Assembly (NCBI GenBank): GCA_035573855.1 | Contig: DATLZU010000011.1 | Coordinates: 81,750-145,749, forward strand | Source: DATLZU01 sp035573855 | Lineage (GTDB): Bacteria; Nitrospirota; Nitrospiria; Nitrospirales; Nitrospiraceae | DNA: 64,000 bases | Direction: 5' to 3' | Shown here: piece after piece, positions 1 through 8,635 of the stretch | Position numbering within the stretch: the stretch's first letter is position 1 | How the letters are laid out: the number at the start of each line of letters is the position of its first letter | Notes under the pieces: model-generated | What the model was told of the DNA's origin: nothing | What the model saw: the letters and a program-made list of their open reading frames with translations, nothing else | Database searches by the model: none | Program-made: the position numbers and the translations under genes

Positions 1-39
1 CCGCCACCGGAACGCCTCCCCGTCAACACCACGATCGAT

Positions 40-2031
40 CTAACAGCAGCCGTTGATGGGAAACTGCGATCCTCCGCACGCTGTCGGATGCGCCCGCGCG
101 GCCGACCCGCCCCCCATCACGACCACTTCGCTGCTGGTGAAGGGCCGCTTCAAGACCAGGTACCCGTACCATTGCACCGCGCTATCCGCCAGCGCGATGA
201 CCGCCAATGACGCCACGGCTGCGACCAGCCCGGCGTCCAGATAAAGCGCAACCGCTTCTCCCGCCTCGCGGGCCATAGCCGCCTTCCCCAGAAACAGACC
301 AAACATCTCATAGCAGCCGGTCAGCGTGATTGCGCCGACGAAGACCATCGGCACTGATGTCACCCACAAGAATCGCCATTTCCGCATCTTAATCAGCACC
401 GTCGTCCCGATACACAGCGCCAATGTCCCCAGCAACTGATTCGCCGCGCCGAACATCGGCCAGATTGTCGAGATGCTCCCAGTCGCGATGAGATATCCCC
501 ACGCCACGACGACTGCGGCGCTGCTGGCGATCACCCCGGGCCACCAACCGATGTGCCCCAACGGCGCATAGACCCGCCCGCCCAACTCCTGGATCAGATA
601 CCGCGCCACGCGGGTGCCGGTGTCGATGGTCGTCAAGATGAACAACGCTTCAAACACCAGCGCGAACTGATACCAATACGCCATCAGGCCGGCCATACCG
701 GGCAAGGCCGCGAAGATGGACGCCATGCCAACTGCCAGCGACACGGCGCCACCGGGCCGACCGGCCACCTCGACCTCGACCAGCCGCGAGAGGTCCTGAA
801 GACGTGCAACGGGAAACCCCATCGCCGCCAGCGCATCGGCGGACAGCGTCGTGTTGATCGCCAGGTAGTCGCCGGGGATCAACACCGATGCCGCGATCAA
901 CGCCATCACTCCGACGAAACTCTCGAGCAACATCGCGCCGTAGCCTATCGGCGCATGCGACTCGCGTTCGATCATTTTCGGTGTCGTGCCGGATGAGACA
1001 AGCGAATGAAAGCCGGAGATCGCCCCGCATGCGATCGTGATGAAGAGAAATGGGAATAACGCGCCGGGAATGATCGGCCCGCCGCCGTGGGCGAACGCCG
1101 TGAGGCGAGGCATTTCCACCGTCGGAGCCATCGCGATCACGCCTAGGGCGAGCAACGCCACGACGCCCAGCTTCATGAACGTCGACAGATAGCCCCTGGG
1201 GACCAGCAGCATCCACCCTGGCAGAACCGAGGCGAGAAACCCGTACCCGGCCAGCAACCATACCAGCGTGGATCGTTTATATTCGAACCAGTGTGCAACG
1301 GATGATTGCGCCACAACCCGCCCCAAGATCACCGAGGCGATTAACAGCACTACGCCCAGCGCCGACACCTCGCCCACCCGACCGGGTCGGAATTTCTGGA
1401 GATAAGAGCCCATGAGGAAGCCGATCGGGATCGTCATCGCGATGGTGAAGGTCCCCCACGCATTACGATGCAAGGCGTTCACCACCGCAAATCCCAGACC
1501 GGCCAACGCCACGATGACGATAAACAGCACGGCCGCCGCCGTCGCGGTACCGGTCACGGTCCCCAACTCGTCGCGCGCGATCTCCGGCAACGAGCGGCCG
1601 TTTCGCCGCATGGAGGCGACCAGAATAACGAAGTCCTGGACCGCGCCAGCCAGCACGGCGCCGATCACCAGCCAGAGAAACCCGGGCAGATAACCGAACT
1701 GGGCCGCCAGCACCGGACCCAGCAGCGGCCCCGCTCCGGCGATCGCCGCGAAGTGATGACCGAACAAAATGTACCTGTTGGTGGGATGAAAGTTGACGCC
1801 ATCGTTCAGGCGGTGCGCCGGGGTGATGCGCAGATCATTCAGTTCGACCACCCGGCGTGCCAGCCAACGACCGTAGAACCGAAACGCCAACACATAGAAG
1901 CAGGCCGCCGCGACAACCAGCCACAGGCCGTTCACCCGTTCGCCGGGGTTCACGATACCGGCGACGAAGCCGAATGCCACGGCGCACACCGTCGCGGTCA
2001 AAACCCAGACGAACGCCTTCAACGCCTTCAT
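40..2031 (-). CDS. cstA: Carbon starvation protein CstA (peptide/pyruvate-type transporter)
   Basis: A 663-residue polytopic inner-membrane protein of the CstA family, whose members take up peptides or pyruvate with a cation. Seen: many hydrophobic segments through the whole length and the family's N-terminal region at about residues 75-140, including HPTNRYILFGHHFAAIAG and the GPLLGPVLAAQFGYLPG block, then an AVQDF stretch. Length is close to the family's usual 690-700. The start is ATG at 2031. It is the last gene of the minus-strand run that carries the phosphonate genes, 124 bases after the flippase-like gene, so co-transcription is possible but unproven. The C-terminal tail after about residue 640 is hydrophilic and not family-like. 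The family call is firm; the substrate is not known. Confidence 0.93.
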   Translation of the reverse strand: MKALKAFVWVLTATVCAVAFGFVAGIVNPGERVNGLWLVVAAACFYVLAFRFYGRWLARRVVELNDLRITPAHRLNDGVNFHPTNRYILFGHHFAAIAGAGPLLGPVLAAQFGYLPGFLWLVIGAVLAGAVQDFVILVASMRRNGRSLPEIARDELGTVTGTATAAAVLFIVIVALAGLGFAVVNALHRNAWGTFTIAMTIPIGFLMGSYLQKFRPGRVGEVSALGVVLLIASVILGRVVAQSSVAHWFEYKRSTLVWLLAGYGFLASVLPGWMLLVPRGYLSTFMKLGVVALLALGVIAMAPTVEMPRLTAFAHGGGPIIPGALFPFLFITIACGAISGFHSLVSSGTTPKMIERESHAPIGYGAMLLESFVGVMALIAASVLIPGDYLAINTTLSADALAAMGFPVARLQDLSRLVEVEVAGRPGGAVSLAVGMASIFAALPGMAGLMAYWYQFALVFEALFILTTIDTGTRVARYLIQELGGRVYAPLGHIGWWPGVIASSAAVVVAWGYLIATGSISTIWPMFGAANQLLGTLALCIGTTVLIKMRKWRFLWVTSVPMVFVGAITLTGCYEMFGLFLGKAAMAREAGEAVALYLDAGLVAAVASLAVIALADSAVQWYGYLVLKRPFTSSEVVVMGGGSAARAHPTACGGSQFPINGCC

Positions 2032-2155
2032 GCGGCGTATCCTAACAAGGCGTCAGATACCTGTAAATGGGAGCCGACGTCCGGCGACTCAGACCCTCCG
2101 GCACGATGAAACGAGCGGGCAAGTGCTCTCGCCCTCTCCAACCGGCGATCAGTGA

Positions 2156-3151
2156 TCATGGCCCGACCCGAACCGGTTCCCTCCGGTATCCCAACGCGGC
2201 GAGGCACAGCAATCCGATCGCAATCCACACCAACTCCCGAAATCGTCGCAACAGCGCGAAGGTGATGCCCGTGACTTCGCTGTACCCGAAAGCGGTGAGG
2301 AGCAGCAGATTGCCGCCGTCCTGGGCGCCCAAGCTGCCGGGGATGAAGAACGTCCCGCCTTTAATGAAAACGGCAAGCGCTCCGATGGAGACAGCCGACA
2401 GAAGCTCAGCCGGCCCGCCCAAATAATAAATCATGACGTACACCTCCAACGCTTCGGCCAGCCATCCCAGGAAGAACATGCCTGTCGAGGAATAAAACCC
2501 GCGCCGATTGCGCGTATAAAATTCGAGGATCGTCTTGTCCAGGGACCGCAGTTTGTCCTCTCGCGCCTCAAGATAGGCGACATTGACGCCCAGTGCGCGC
2601 AGTCTCGTCAGCAGCCATGTAAAAATGCCCCGGCGCTGCACCATAATGAATGCCGCCGCCCCGAACGCGAGCAGGCCGACACTCACGAAAGCCGCCAGAA
2701 CGGTCTGCCCCGATGAGCTCGCTCCCTCGAGCGACCAAAAAGCGAGCGCCACGCCGAGGAGGATAAAGCACACCTGGGCAACCGTCATCGTCGTCTTGGC
2801 GATCACAACCGATGCAAGCCCCTCCACCATCGGGATCCGATGCCGCTTAAGCAGATAGGCCTTGAGCGGCTCGCCGCCGAGGTACGCCGTCGGCGTGGTC
2901 ATGTTCACGACCTCGCCGGCCGTTCGGATCACCAGCAAGCGCCAGAACGGCACGGCAGCCGCACCGGGACCCAGCGTCAGCCGCCAGCCGTAGGCTTCCA
3001 ACACATACATCGCCGCCGACGGAAGGAGCATGACGCTTAGTGCCCCGGGGCCGAGCCGCGCCGCCGCGTCATAGATTCGACCTGGCCCGATATGCCAAAC
3101 GAGCGCGACGAGCGTGAGAAGCCCGAGGAGCAGGAGAAAGAGTTTAACCAC
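2156..3151 (-). CDS. Flippase-like integral membrane protein (LPG synthase TM / UPF0104 family)
   Basis: A 331-residue membrane protein with about eight hydrophobic segments. Seen: features of the lysylphosphatidylglycerol synthase TM / UPF0104 family, such as ATG-proximal LLLLGLLTLVALVW, the R-T-A-G-E-V-VN-TP block near residues 75-90 with YLGGEPLKAYLL following, and a C-terminal GSLGAQDGG loop. Family members include the flippase part of MprF and partners of glycolipid synthesis. Its start overlaps the end of the upstream CDP-alcohol phosphatidyltransferase gene by 8 bases, so the two are translationally coupled. I infer that it moves or handles the lipid made by that enzyme. A direct role in phosphonolipid flipping is speculative. 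Confidence 0.8.
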   Translation of the reverse strand: MVKLFLLLLGLLTLVALVWHIGPGRIYDAAARLGPGALSVMLLPSAAMYVLEAYGWRLTLGPGAAAVPFWRLLVIRTAGEVVNMTTPTAYLGGEPLKAYLLKRHRIPMVEGLASVVIAKTTMTVAQVCFILLGVALAFWSLEGASSSGQTVLAAFVSVGLLAFGAAAFIMVQRRGIFTWLLTRLRALGVNVAYLEAREDKLRSLDKTILEFYTRNRRGFYSSTGMFFLGWLAEALEVYVMIYYLGGPAELLSAVSIGALAVFIKGGTFFIPGSLGAQDGGNLLLLTAFGYSEVTGITFALLRRFRELVWIAIGLLCLAALGYRREPVRVGP

Positions 3152-4613
3152 GCGAGCCCAGCGAAGGGCGGATGACCCACAGCAGAATCATCCAGAACGC
3201 CGTCGACCCGATCGCCGCCAGCCACAAGAACCAGTCGAGCTTGCCGAGCAGCGCAAAGAGCAGCACGACGACCGAGAAATCGCGGCTGGCCACATTCTTG
3301 AGCAAGAAATTCGACCAGGCCGCCTGGACGGGATTGTTCCAACCGCGGATTGTACGGATCCGTTGGACACGGCGCACGAGCCAGAACGAGCAAGCGTTCC
3401 CCAATATCGCGGCCGCGCCCAGAGCCAACGGGATCCACGCACCGTGGCCCTCACCATGTTGGGTATACGCCCCCCAAGCGATGCCGGCGAAGATCGCCAT
3501 ATGGACGACGTTGTCGGCGGTGATGTCCAGCCAAGCGCCGAGCGGCGACTCGGCGAAGGTCAGCCGAGCTACTTCGCCGTCGCAGCAATCGATGACCGCC
3601 GCCAGTTGAAACAGCAGCGCGGCGCCCACGCCGGCCGCGTAGCCGCCGACGGCGAACCCCGCCGCCGCCGTCAAACCGACGACCGTGGAGACGACCGTCA
3701 CAACGTTGGGGGAAAACCGCAGCGCAAGAAACAGCTTGGTGAAGAGCTTCGAGACCTTCCGGTTGAAATGGCGATCCACGAAGCCTTCGAACTCGCCTTT
3801 CAAGGACTGGAACAAGGTCCGCTCGGCCGCTTTCACGCCGGACGCATCCCGCACATCCTGATACCACTGTCCGGATCCCGCTTGCGCGGGCACGACTTTA
3901 ACCCGGCCGTCAAGGACGGCCTGCTCCAGAATGCGCCTGATCGGATGGGACGTGGACGGTCTTGCGACAGCCGCCAGACTCGAGCGGGAACTCGACGACG
4001 GATCCGGCTGGAGCGCAGTGCCGAGCCGGCCGGCCGACACAACCAGAAGATCGGCTGCGATGCACCCCCCGGTCTGTTCCTGAGAAACGGCCAGCGAGAC
4101 CAGGCGATCCGCCTCATACCGAACGAGAGGGTTGCCGGGGTTCCCCTGTCGCCACGAGTCTGCGGCGCTATACACGACCAGCGCAGCTTCCCCCTCCTGC
4201 AGCCCATCGCACAGCCGCTCGATCAATCCCTTGGAGAAAACCGCCTGCACGCTCGCAATCAGGCAGAACCCTTTCACGTCCTCGGCCAACGCCTCCCAGG
4301 TTCGCGGATCATCCGGCGGAAATTCGCGGATTGGTCTCCATCGCACCGGAACGGTCACCGTCGGGCCTTGACGCAATGTCCGCCTAAGGGCTTCCTCCTC
4401 GCAGCCGGCCAGGACGATCACTTGATTGATCCCCGCACGCTCAAGCGTTAAGACCGCGCGCTGAAACAACGTGAGCCCTCCGACCTTGGTCAGCGGACCG
4501 ATGTTTTCGGACAGGCTCCTTCTTCTATCGGCGAACAGGCCCGTCGTCGTCAGCAGGATCGCCGTGGTCAGCCCCTGTATATCCGTTCGCTTCTGAACCG
4601 CGCTTCCACCCAT
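3144..4613 (-). CDS. Fusion: degenerate nucleotidyltransferase-like domain + CDP-alcohol phosphatidyltransferase
   Basis: A 489-residue two-domain protein. Residues 1-250 look like a nucleotidyltransferase fold, but the usual AAGxGxR nucleotide loop reads TTTGLFADRR; only the K43-VGG element resembles the family. Residues 270-489 are a multi-pass membrane CDP-alcohol phosphatidyltransferase with the complete motif: D342, D345, G346, A349, R350, G359, D363, D367. This class moves a substituted phosphate from a CMP-activated alcohol to a second alcohol. The same architecture is known in IPCT/DIPPS of hyperthermophiles (inositol phosphate chemistry). Here the adjacent AEP genes point to a CMP-activated phosphonate or lipid head group instead. 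It lies 97 bases after a separate, intact nucleotidyltransferase that could supply the CMP-activated substrate. Confidence 0.85.
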   Translation of the reverse strand: MGGSAVQKRTDIQGLTTAILLTTTGLFADRRRSLSENIGPLTKVGGLTLFQRAVLTLERAGINQVIVLAGCEEEALRRTLRQGPTVTVPVRWRPIREFPPDDPRTWEALAEDVKGFCLIASVQAVFSKGLIERLCDGLQEGEAALVVYSAADSWRQGNPGNPLVRYEADRLVSLAVSQEQTGGCIAADLLVVSAGRLGTALQPDPSSSSRSSLAAVARPSTSHPIRRILEQAVLDGRVKVVPAQAGSGQWYQDVRDASGVKAAERTLFQSLKGEFEGFVDRHFNRKVSKLFTKLFLALRFSPNVVTVVSTVVGLTAAAGFAVGGYAAGVGAALLFQLAAVIDCCDGEVARLTFAESPLGAWLDITADNVVHMAIFAGIAWGAYTQHGEGHGAWIPLALGAAAILGNACSFWLVRRVQRIRTIRGWNNPVQAAWSNFLLKNVASRDFSVVVLLFALLGKLDWFLWLAAIGSTAFWMILLWVIRPSLGSRG

Positions 4614-4710
4614 GCTTCACGCAACGTCGTCCGTCAAACGTCACTCGCGCGGAGATGCACAGGACGCCCTCGCTTGGCGATCGACGGTCGATGATCCCGC
4701 CGCCCTGTTT

Positions 4711-5433
4711 CTATTCCAGCTTCGGTAAGATGTCCCGCTCCGCCCGCACGACATCTTCGGGAAAATCGATCTCGATCCACGGCAGGCCGCCGATTTTCTC
4801 GCACCCCACCGTGACGTCCCGAAAGAATTCCAATAGGCCGTCTTCATACTCCATGTCCCACAGACCCCGATCCACATAGCCTTTGAGGGAGTTCACCAGG
4901 TGTTGCGCGTCACGGTGCCGGACTTTCAGGAATCCCACCCCCTCGCCCGCATAATCATACTGCAAGGGCATCTGCTTGGTCAGCGCGATCACCCGCCCCC
5001 CGCGCACTACGACCATGCATTCCTCTCCCCGCTGCAAGACCGTCTCGTCCATCAGCAACGCGTTGGGCCACGGCGAGCGGACCAGCCGCCGAAGGATCTC
5101 CCGATGAAACAGCACGTCCGCGTCCATGATGAGCGCGTCGTCGTCCAGTTCTGTCCGGGCCAGCCACAGAGACGAGATGCTGCCGCGATGGTACTGCTCG
5201 TTGACGAGATAGGTGATGCGAACGCCGCAACAAGCCGTTCCCGCAACAGCCCTGATCATGTCTTGCTTATATCCGACCACAATCGTCGCTCGCCTGACGC
5301 CCGAGCTTCCCAGGGCATCCAGAGACCGCAGAAGGAGCGAGCGCCCGCCGAATTCGATGAGGCACTTCGGGCGATGCTGCGTAATGGACCACAGCCGTTT
5401 ACCGACTCCGGCTGCGAGGATGACGGCTTTCAT
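4711..5433 (-). CDS. Sugar-phosphate/phosphonate-type nucleotidyltransferase
   Basis: A 240-residue soluble enzyme of the nucleotidyltransferase (GT-A-like) fold. Seen: an intact N-terminal loop AVILAAGVGKRLW, then HRPKCLIEFGG near residues 20-30, and a metal-binding MDADVLF near residue 105. These match cytidylyl- and uridylyltransferases of the LicC/PntC type, which make CDP-choline or CMP-phosphonates. Its ATG overlaps the stop of the transaminase gene (ATGA), so the pair is translationally coupled. Being between AEP transaminase and a CDP-alcohol phosphatidyltransferase, it most likely makes a CMP-activated intermediate. Whether the acceptor is AEP, a phosphorylated alcohol or a sugar phosphate cannot be read from the sequence. 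Confidence 0.85.
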   Translation of the reverse strand: MKAVILAAGVGKRLWSITQHRPKCLIEFGGRSLLLRSLDALGSSGVRRATIVVGYKQDMIRAVAGTACCGVRITYLVNEQYHRGSISSLWLARTELDDDALIMDADVLFHREILRRLVRSPWPNALLMDETVLQRGEECMVVVRGGRVIALTKQMPLQYDYAGEGVGFLKVRHRDAQHLVNSLKGYVDRGLWDMEYEDGLLEFFRDVTVGCEKIGGLPWIEIDFPEDVVRAERDILPKLE

Positions 5434-6524
5434 GTGCGAACGGCCGCGCTCTCCAGAACACGCTCAAAGGCCTGCAGAAACTCTTCGATCTGCTGAGGCG
5501 CCAGGGCGCCCATATTCGCGACGCGGAAGATCTTGCCTTCCAGTTGCCCCTGGCCGGCGTAGATGACGTAGCCCTGCTCCTTCAGCCGATCGTGCAGGGT
5601 CTGGTAGGCCAACCCCGTGGGGAGATAGTAGGACGTGACTGTGTTGGATTGCAGCTCTGGCGGGAGCACCGGCTTGATACCTAGCGCGCTCATCCGCCGG
5701 CGGATGAGTGCCGCCGCCTTCGCGTACCGTTGAATCCGGTTCGCCACCCCCTCTTCCAACAGTTCGTTCAACGCCTCATCGAACGCATAGTACAACTGAA
5801 CCGCTGGCGTGAAGGGAATCGCCTCCCTGCCTTCCTCGTCGAAATAATGGGTGAGATGGAGGTACCAGGAGCGTTTCGGATAACCCTTCATCCGTTCCAT
5901 AAATCCCCGTCGGACCAAAACAAACGACACCCCGGGAAACCCCTGGATGCACTTTCCCGCCGTTCCGGCCACCATATAGATATGCGATCCGGCGATGTTC
6001 AACGGTTCGCCCGCCAGACCGCTCACGGAATCCAGAATGAAGACCCGATTCTGGCCGTCCACCACGTCCGCGATCTCTTTGACCGGGTTGATCAAGCCGG
6101 TCGTCGTTTCGTGATGCACCATGGCAACCGCGTGGACCTCGGGATGCTGCCGGAGCGCCACCCGGAGCTTTTCTGGATCAGGCCGCGTTCCCCATTCCAA
6201 TTTGAACTCCGACACGCCGAGGCGGTGGAGCCCCACTATGTTGGAAATTCGTTCGCCGTATACCCCGTTGTTGACGACCAGGATCCGCTTCCCGTGGGGA
6301 ATCGAGGAGAGGACCGCGGATTCGACCGCAGCCGTGCCTGATCCTGTCAGGATGATCGCCGCATATTCGGACTCGGCCCCCGGCACGAACGCCTTCAGGA
6401 GTTTCTGGCGGATGCCGCGTAGCAAGTCCGCGAACTCGGATTCGCGATGGCAGATATCCGGGCGGCTAAGCGCCTGCCGCACCCGCTCAGACACGTTGAC
6501 GGGACCAGGATTCAGCAAAATCAT
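5430..6524 (-). CDS. phnW: 2-aminoethylphosphonate-pyruvate-type aminotransferase (class V, PLP)
   Basis: A 364-residue class V aminotransferase. Seen: N-terminal LLNPGPVNVSERVR, the DICHRESEF block typical of PhnW, HHETTTGLINPV near residue 140, DSVSGLAGE, and the PLP-lysine region GTAGKCIQGFPGVSF. PhnW interconverts AEP and phosphonoacetaldehyde. Next to PEP mutase and phosphonopyruvate decarboxylase it should run in the biosynthetic direction, making AEP. I chose ATG at 6524 because AGAGG sits five bases upstream; an in-frame GTG at 6539 is the alternative. Alanine-glyoxylate transaminases are relatives, but the DICxRE and GKCIQGxPG motifs favour PhnW. It overlaps the next gene by four bases. 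Confidence 0.88.
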   Translation of the reverse strand: MILLNPGPVNVSERVRQALSRPDICHRESEFADLLRGIRQKLLKAFVPGAESEYAAIILTGSGTAAVESAVLSSIPHGKRILVVNNGVYGERISNIVGLHRLGVSEFKLEWGTRPDPEKLRVALRQHPEVHAVAMVHHETTTGLINPVKEIADVVDGQNRVFILDSVSGLAGEPLNIAGSHIYMVAGTAGKCIQGFPGVSFVLVRRGFMERMKGYPKRSWYLHLTHYFDEEGREAIPFTPAVQLYYAFDEALNELLEEGVANRIQRYAKAAALIRRRMSALGIKPVLPPELQSNTVTSYYLPTGLAYQTLHDRLKEQGYVIYAGQGQLEGKIFRVANMGALAPQQIEEFLQAFERVLESAAVRT

Positions 6525-6618
6525 AAAAGCCTCTGGCACCAGGCGATGGGTGGAAGGCTATGGGCAGAGGGAACATCCGTCCTTCAGCTTATAGCCTATA
6601 GCCCTTAGCCCATGATAT

Positions 6619-7197
6619 TCATGCAATCGCCTTCATAAACCGCCTGGTGATCTCGGGCGGCTCCAGCATCACGCGGCCCGCGTCTTCCGCCATCTCATTG
6701 ACCTTCACGAGCAGGAAACTCGGGCCGTCTTTCTCCAGCATGTCTTTGAACTCGTACACCAGATCTTCGCGTTCGCGCACCCGTTCGACGTTCACATACC
6801 CGGCCGCTTTCGCCACTAGGTCCAGCCGCACGACATTCGAGATCGTCGGCTGGTTACCCGTACTGCCGTAGACTTCGTTGTCGAAGACGATGTGCACAAA
6901 GTTCTTAGGACGCAGCGCCCCGACCGTCGCCAACGTCCCCAGACCCATCAGGACATTCCCGTCGCCGTCGAAGATCACAACCTTTTTATTCGGCTTTGCC
7001 AAGGCCACGCCCAATCCAATGGCCGGCGCCATCCCCATCGATCCGATCATGTAGAAATGCGTCGGGCGATCAGCGATTTTGAACGCTTCACGGGACGGAA
7101 AGCCGTTGCAGATGATCACCGGTTGATCGGTGAGCAACTCCAACGCCGCCGCGATCGCCTGAGCCCGGCTGATAAGCGTGCCTTGTTCCGGTCTCAT
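6619..7197 (-). CDS. Phosphonopyruvate decarboxylase, beta (TPP C-terminal) subunit
   Basis: A 192-residue protein equal to the C-terminal thiamine-diphosphate-binding half of phosphonopyruvate decarboxylase. Seen: GSMGMAPAIGLGVAL, then GDGNVLMGLG, with DNEVYGSTGNQPT about 28 residues later (the GDG...N Mg-TPP motif). Sulfopyruvate decarboxylase (ComE) is a close relative with the same split layout; the PEP mutase and PhnW-type neighbours decide for phosphonopyruvate. It would decarboxylate phosphonopyruvate to phosphonoacetaldehyde together with the upstream alpha subunit. I chose ATG at 7197 because AAAGGGA lies eight bases before it; a TTG at 7215 is the alternative. About 80 bases of spacer with short repeated words (GGCTATGGGC, GCCTATAGCCC) follow before the transaminase. 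Confidence 0.87.
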   Translation of the reverse strand: MRPEQGTLISRAQAIAAALELLTDQPVIICNGFPSREAFKIADRPTHFYMIGSMGMAPAIGLGVALAKPNKKVVIFDGDGNVLMGLGTLATVGALRPKNFVHIVFDNEVYGSTGNQPTISNVVRLDLVAKAAGYVNVERVREREDLVYEFKDMLEKDGPSFLLVKVNEMAEDAGRVMLEPPEITRRFMKAIA

Positions 7198-7280
7198 TCG
7201 AATTCCCTTTGTCAACCGTCAACCGGCAATCACCCTCCGATGATCGACGATTGACGAATGGCCACTGACGCACGGTGCCT

Positions 7281-7784
7281 TCACGGCTGCAGCCCCCTTA
7301 CCACACCCTTCTTGATCAGCAGGGCCACCGGAATGCTCTGTTGCATAAGGGTTTCCGCTACCCACTTCAGATCATTCATGACCGCCTGTTCCGACAGCGT
7401 CCGATGCGGGATCCGCACTGTGTCCAGCAATTGCGTCATGGTCTGCCCCATAACCAAGTGTTCCGGCGCGTCTTTGCCTTGGAAACCCCGCCACGAGACG
7501 ATTAAGAGACAGGGCTGGCGGTAAATCAGATTGAGCGAGATCAGGGTGTTCAGCGAGGTGCCCAGCCCGGAGTTTTGCATCAACACCGCCGGGATCTTGC
7601 CCGCCATATAGGCGCCGGCCGCCATGGCGACGGCCTCGTCTTCCCGCACCGCTGGCACATAAAGGCGCCGCTCCAGGAGTTCGGCGATAATTCCGCCCAG
7701 GATGGAATCCGGCACGCCGGTGAAAAAATTGACCCCCATATCCTGGAGCGCCTGAACGAACGTATCGCTTTCGATCACATCCAC
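7281..7784 (-). CDS. Phosphonopyruvate decarboxylase, alpha (TPP N-terminal) subunit
   Basis: A 167-residue protein equal to the N-terminal pyrimidine-binding half of a TPP decarboxylase. Seen: FFTGVPDSILGGII near residues 20-33, and REDEAVAMAAGAYMAG near 47-62, with E48 in the position of the cofactor-activating glutamate. NSGLGTSLNTLISLN follows at about residues 70-85. Single-chain phosphonopyruvate decarboxylases are about 380 residues; here the two halves are separate genes 83 bases apart, as in sulfopyruvate decarboxylase ComDE. The start is GTG at 7784. It is the first gene of the minus-strand phosphonate operon, and a good sigma70-type promoter lies about 45 bases upstream. Confidence 0.87.
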   Translation of the reverse strand: MDVIESDTFVQALQDMGVNFFTGVPDSILGGIIAELLERRLYVPAVREDEAVAMAAGAYMAGKIPAVLMQNSGLGTSLNTLISLNLIYRQPCLLIVSWRGFQGKDAPEHLVMGQTMTQLLDTVRIPHRTLSEQAVMNDLKWVAETLMQQSIPVALLIKKGVVRGLQP

Positions 7785-7828
7785 CCCGCCAGAGAGGCCT
7801 CGTGCAAGTCCGCAAAAAAGCGGGTCGC

Positions 7829-7857
7829 ATTATAGCCAAGCATCGGGTCATTCTCAA
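7829..7857 (-). promoter_or_regulatory. Promoter of the phosphonate operon
   Basis: Read on the minus strand, TTGAGA (7857-7852) and TATAAT (7834-7829) are separated by exactly 17 bases. This is a near-consensus sigma70 promoter. It predicts a start near 7822 and a leader of roughly 40 bases before the GTG of the decarboxylase alpha gene. It lies in the 120-base divergent spacer shared with the first of the three secreted-protein genes. Confidence 0.65.
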
Positions 7858-7906
7858 CCAAGGGGGAGTTGCGTTGCCGTCACGCCCATGGTAGCGTGCT
7901 CCTGCA

Positions 7907-8473
7907 ATGCAGGAACGTGGCTGCACGGTTTTGATCCGACACCTTCACATCAGCGTCGCGCTCGCCTGCGGACTGATCGCCGTCGGGTGGCTCGTTCCGC
8001 AGTTCGGCCTTCTACCGGCCCACGCCGTCGTTACAATGGTGAACGACCCCAAAGGCTTTCACGACATTCCCTGGGGCCTCCCACTCGCTAGCATCCCCAG
8101 CCTCACGCTGACCCACGCCGGCATGCTGATCCAAGATTATGAATGGAAGAACGGTCCGCCCAAGCTCGGTGACACGCCCGTCGACAGCATGCGATTCTCC
8201 GCCGTCGAGGGGAAGTTCGCGCGGGTCATGATCCGTTACCGCGGGCAGAAAACCCATGAGCAAGTGCTAACCTATCTGCAAACCCGCTTTGGTCGCATCG
8301 AGCGCATTCCGGGGCAGATGCTGCGCGGTTTGAGCCAGCAATACACCTGGCGGGGCACGGATACCGAGATCAATCTGATCTATGAGGCCAACGGCGAGCG
8401 TGGCTTCGTCTTTTTCGAGAGCCGCACGCTGGCGCCACGGTTCAACGAAGGAATGTCGGAAACCGGCGAATGA
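7907..8473 (+). CDS. Secreted protein of unknown function, copy 1 of a tandem triplet
   Basis: A 188-residue protein with an N-terminal hydrophobic segment ending at an AHA site (about residue 43), so probably exported. The mature part starts VVTMVNDPKGFHDIPWG and contains DSMRFSAVEGKFARVMIRY, FGRIERIPGQ and GFVFFESRTLA. The same blocks recur in the next two genes. I do not recognise a named family. It is divergent from the phosphonate operon and is followed by its paralogs on the plus strand. The conserved FFES near the C terminus and the GKFARV centre look like a compact periplasmic beta-rich domain, which is an impression only. The start is ATG at 7907. Confidence 0.75.
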   Translation: MQERGCTVLIRHLHISVALACGLIAVGWLVPQFGLLPAHAVVTMVNDPKGFHDIPWGLPLASIPSLTLTHAGMLIQDYEWKNGPPKLGDTPVDSMRFSAVEGKFARVMIRYRGQKTHEQVLTYLQTRFGRIERIPGQMLRGLSQQYTWRGTDTEINLIYEANGERGFVFFESRTLAPRFNEGMSETGE

Positions 8474-8635
8474 ATCGCCTGCGACGGAACCGACAGCGGA
8501 CTTCTGAAACTGGCCGAGAAGAGACGAGAAGAGAATAGCGGAAGGCCGGTGACAAGTTGCGCATCGCTCTGGGCATATGGCGCGCGTGAAGCCCGTCCCG
8601 GAGCAGGATCGAACGCAACCGACAAGGGTGCAGAC

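Noticed and set aside
3114..4451. Plus-strand frame opposite the CDP-alcohol phosphatidyltransferase fusion
   Set aside because: Translation is R/P/Q-rich and motif-free, while the minus strand has complete catalytic motifs.
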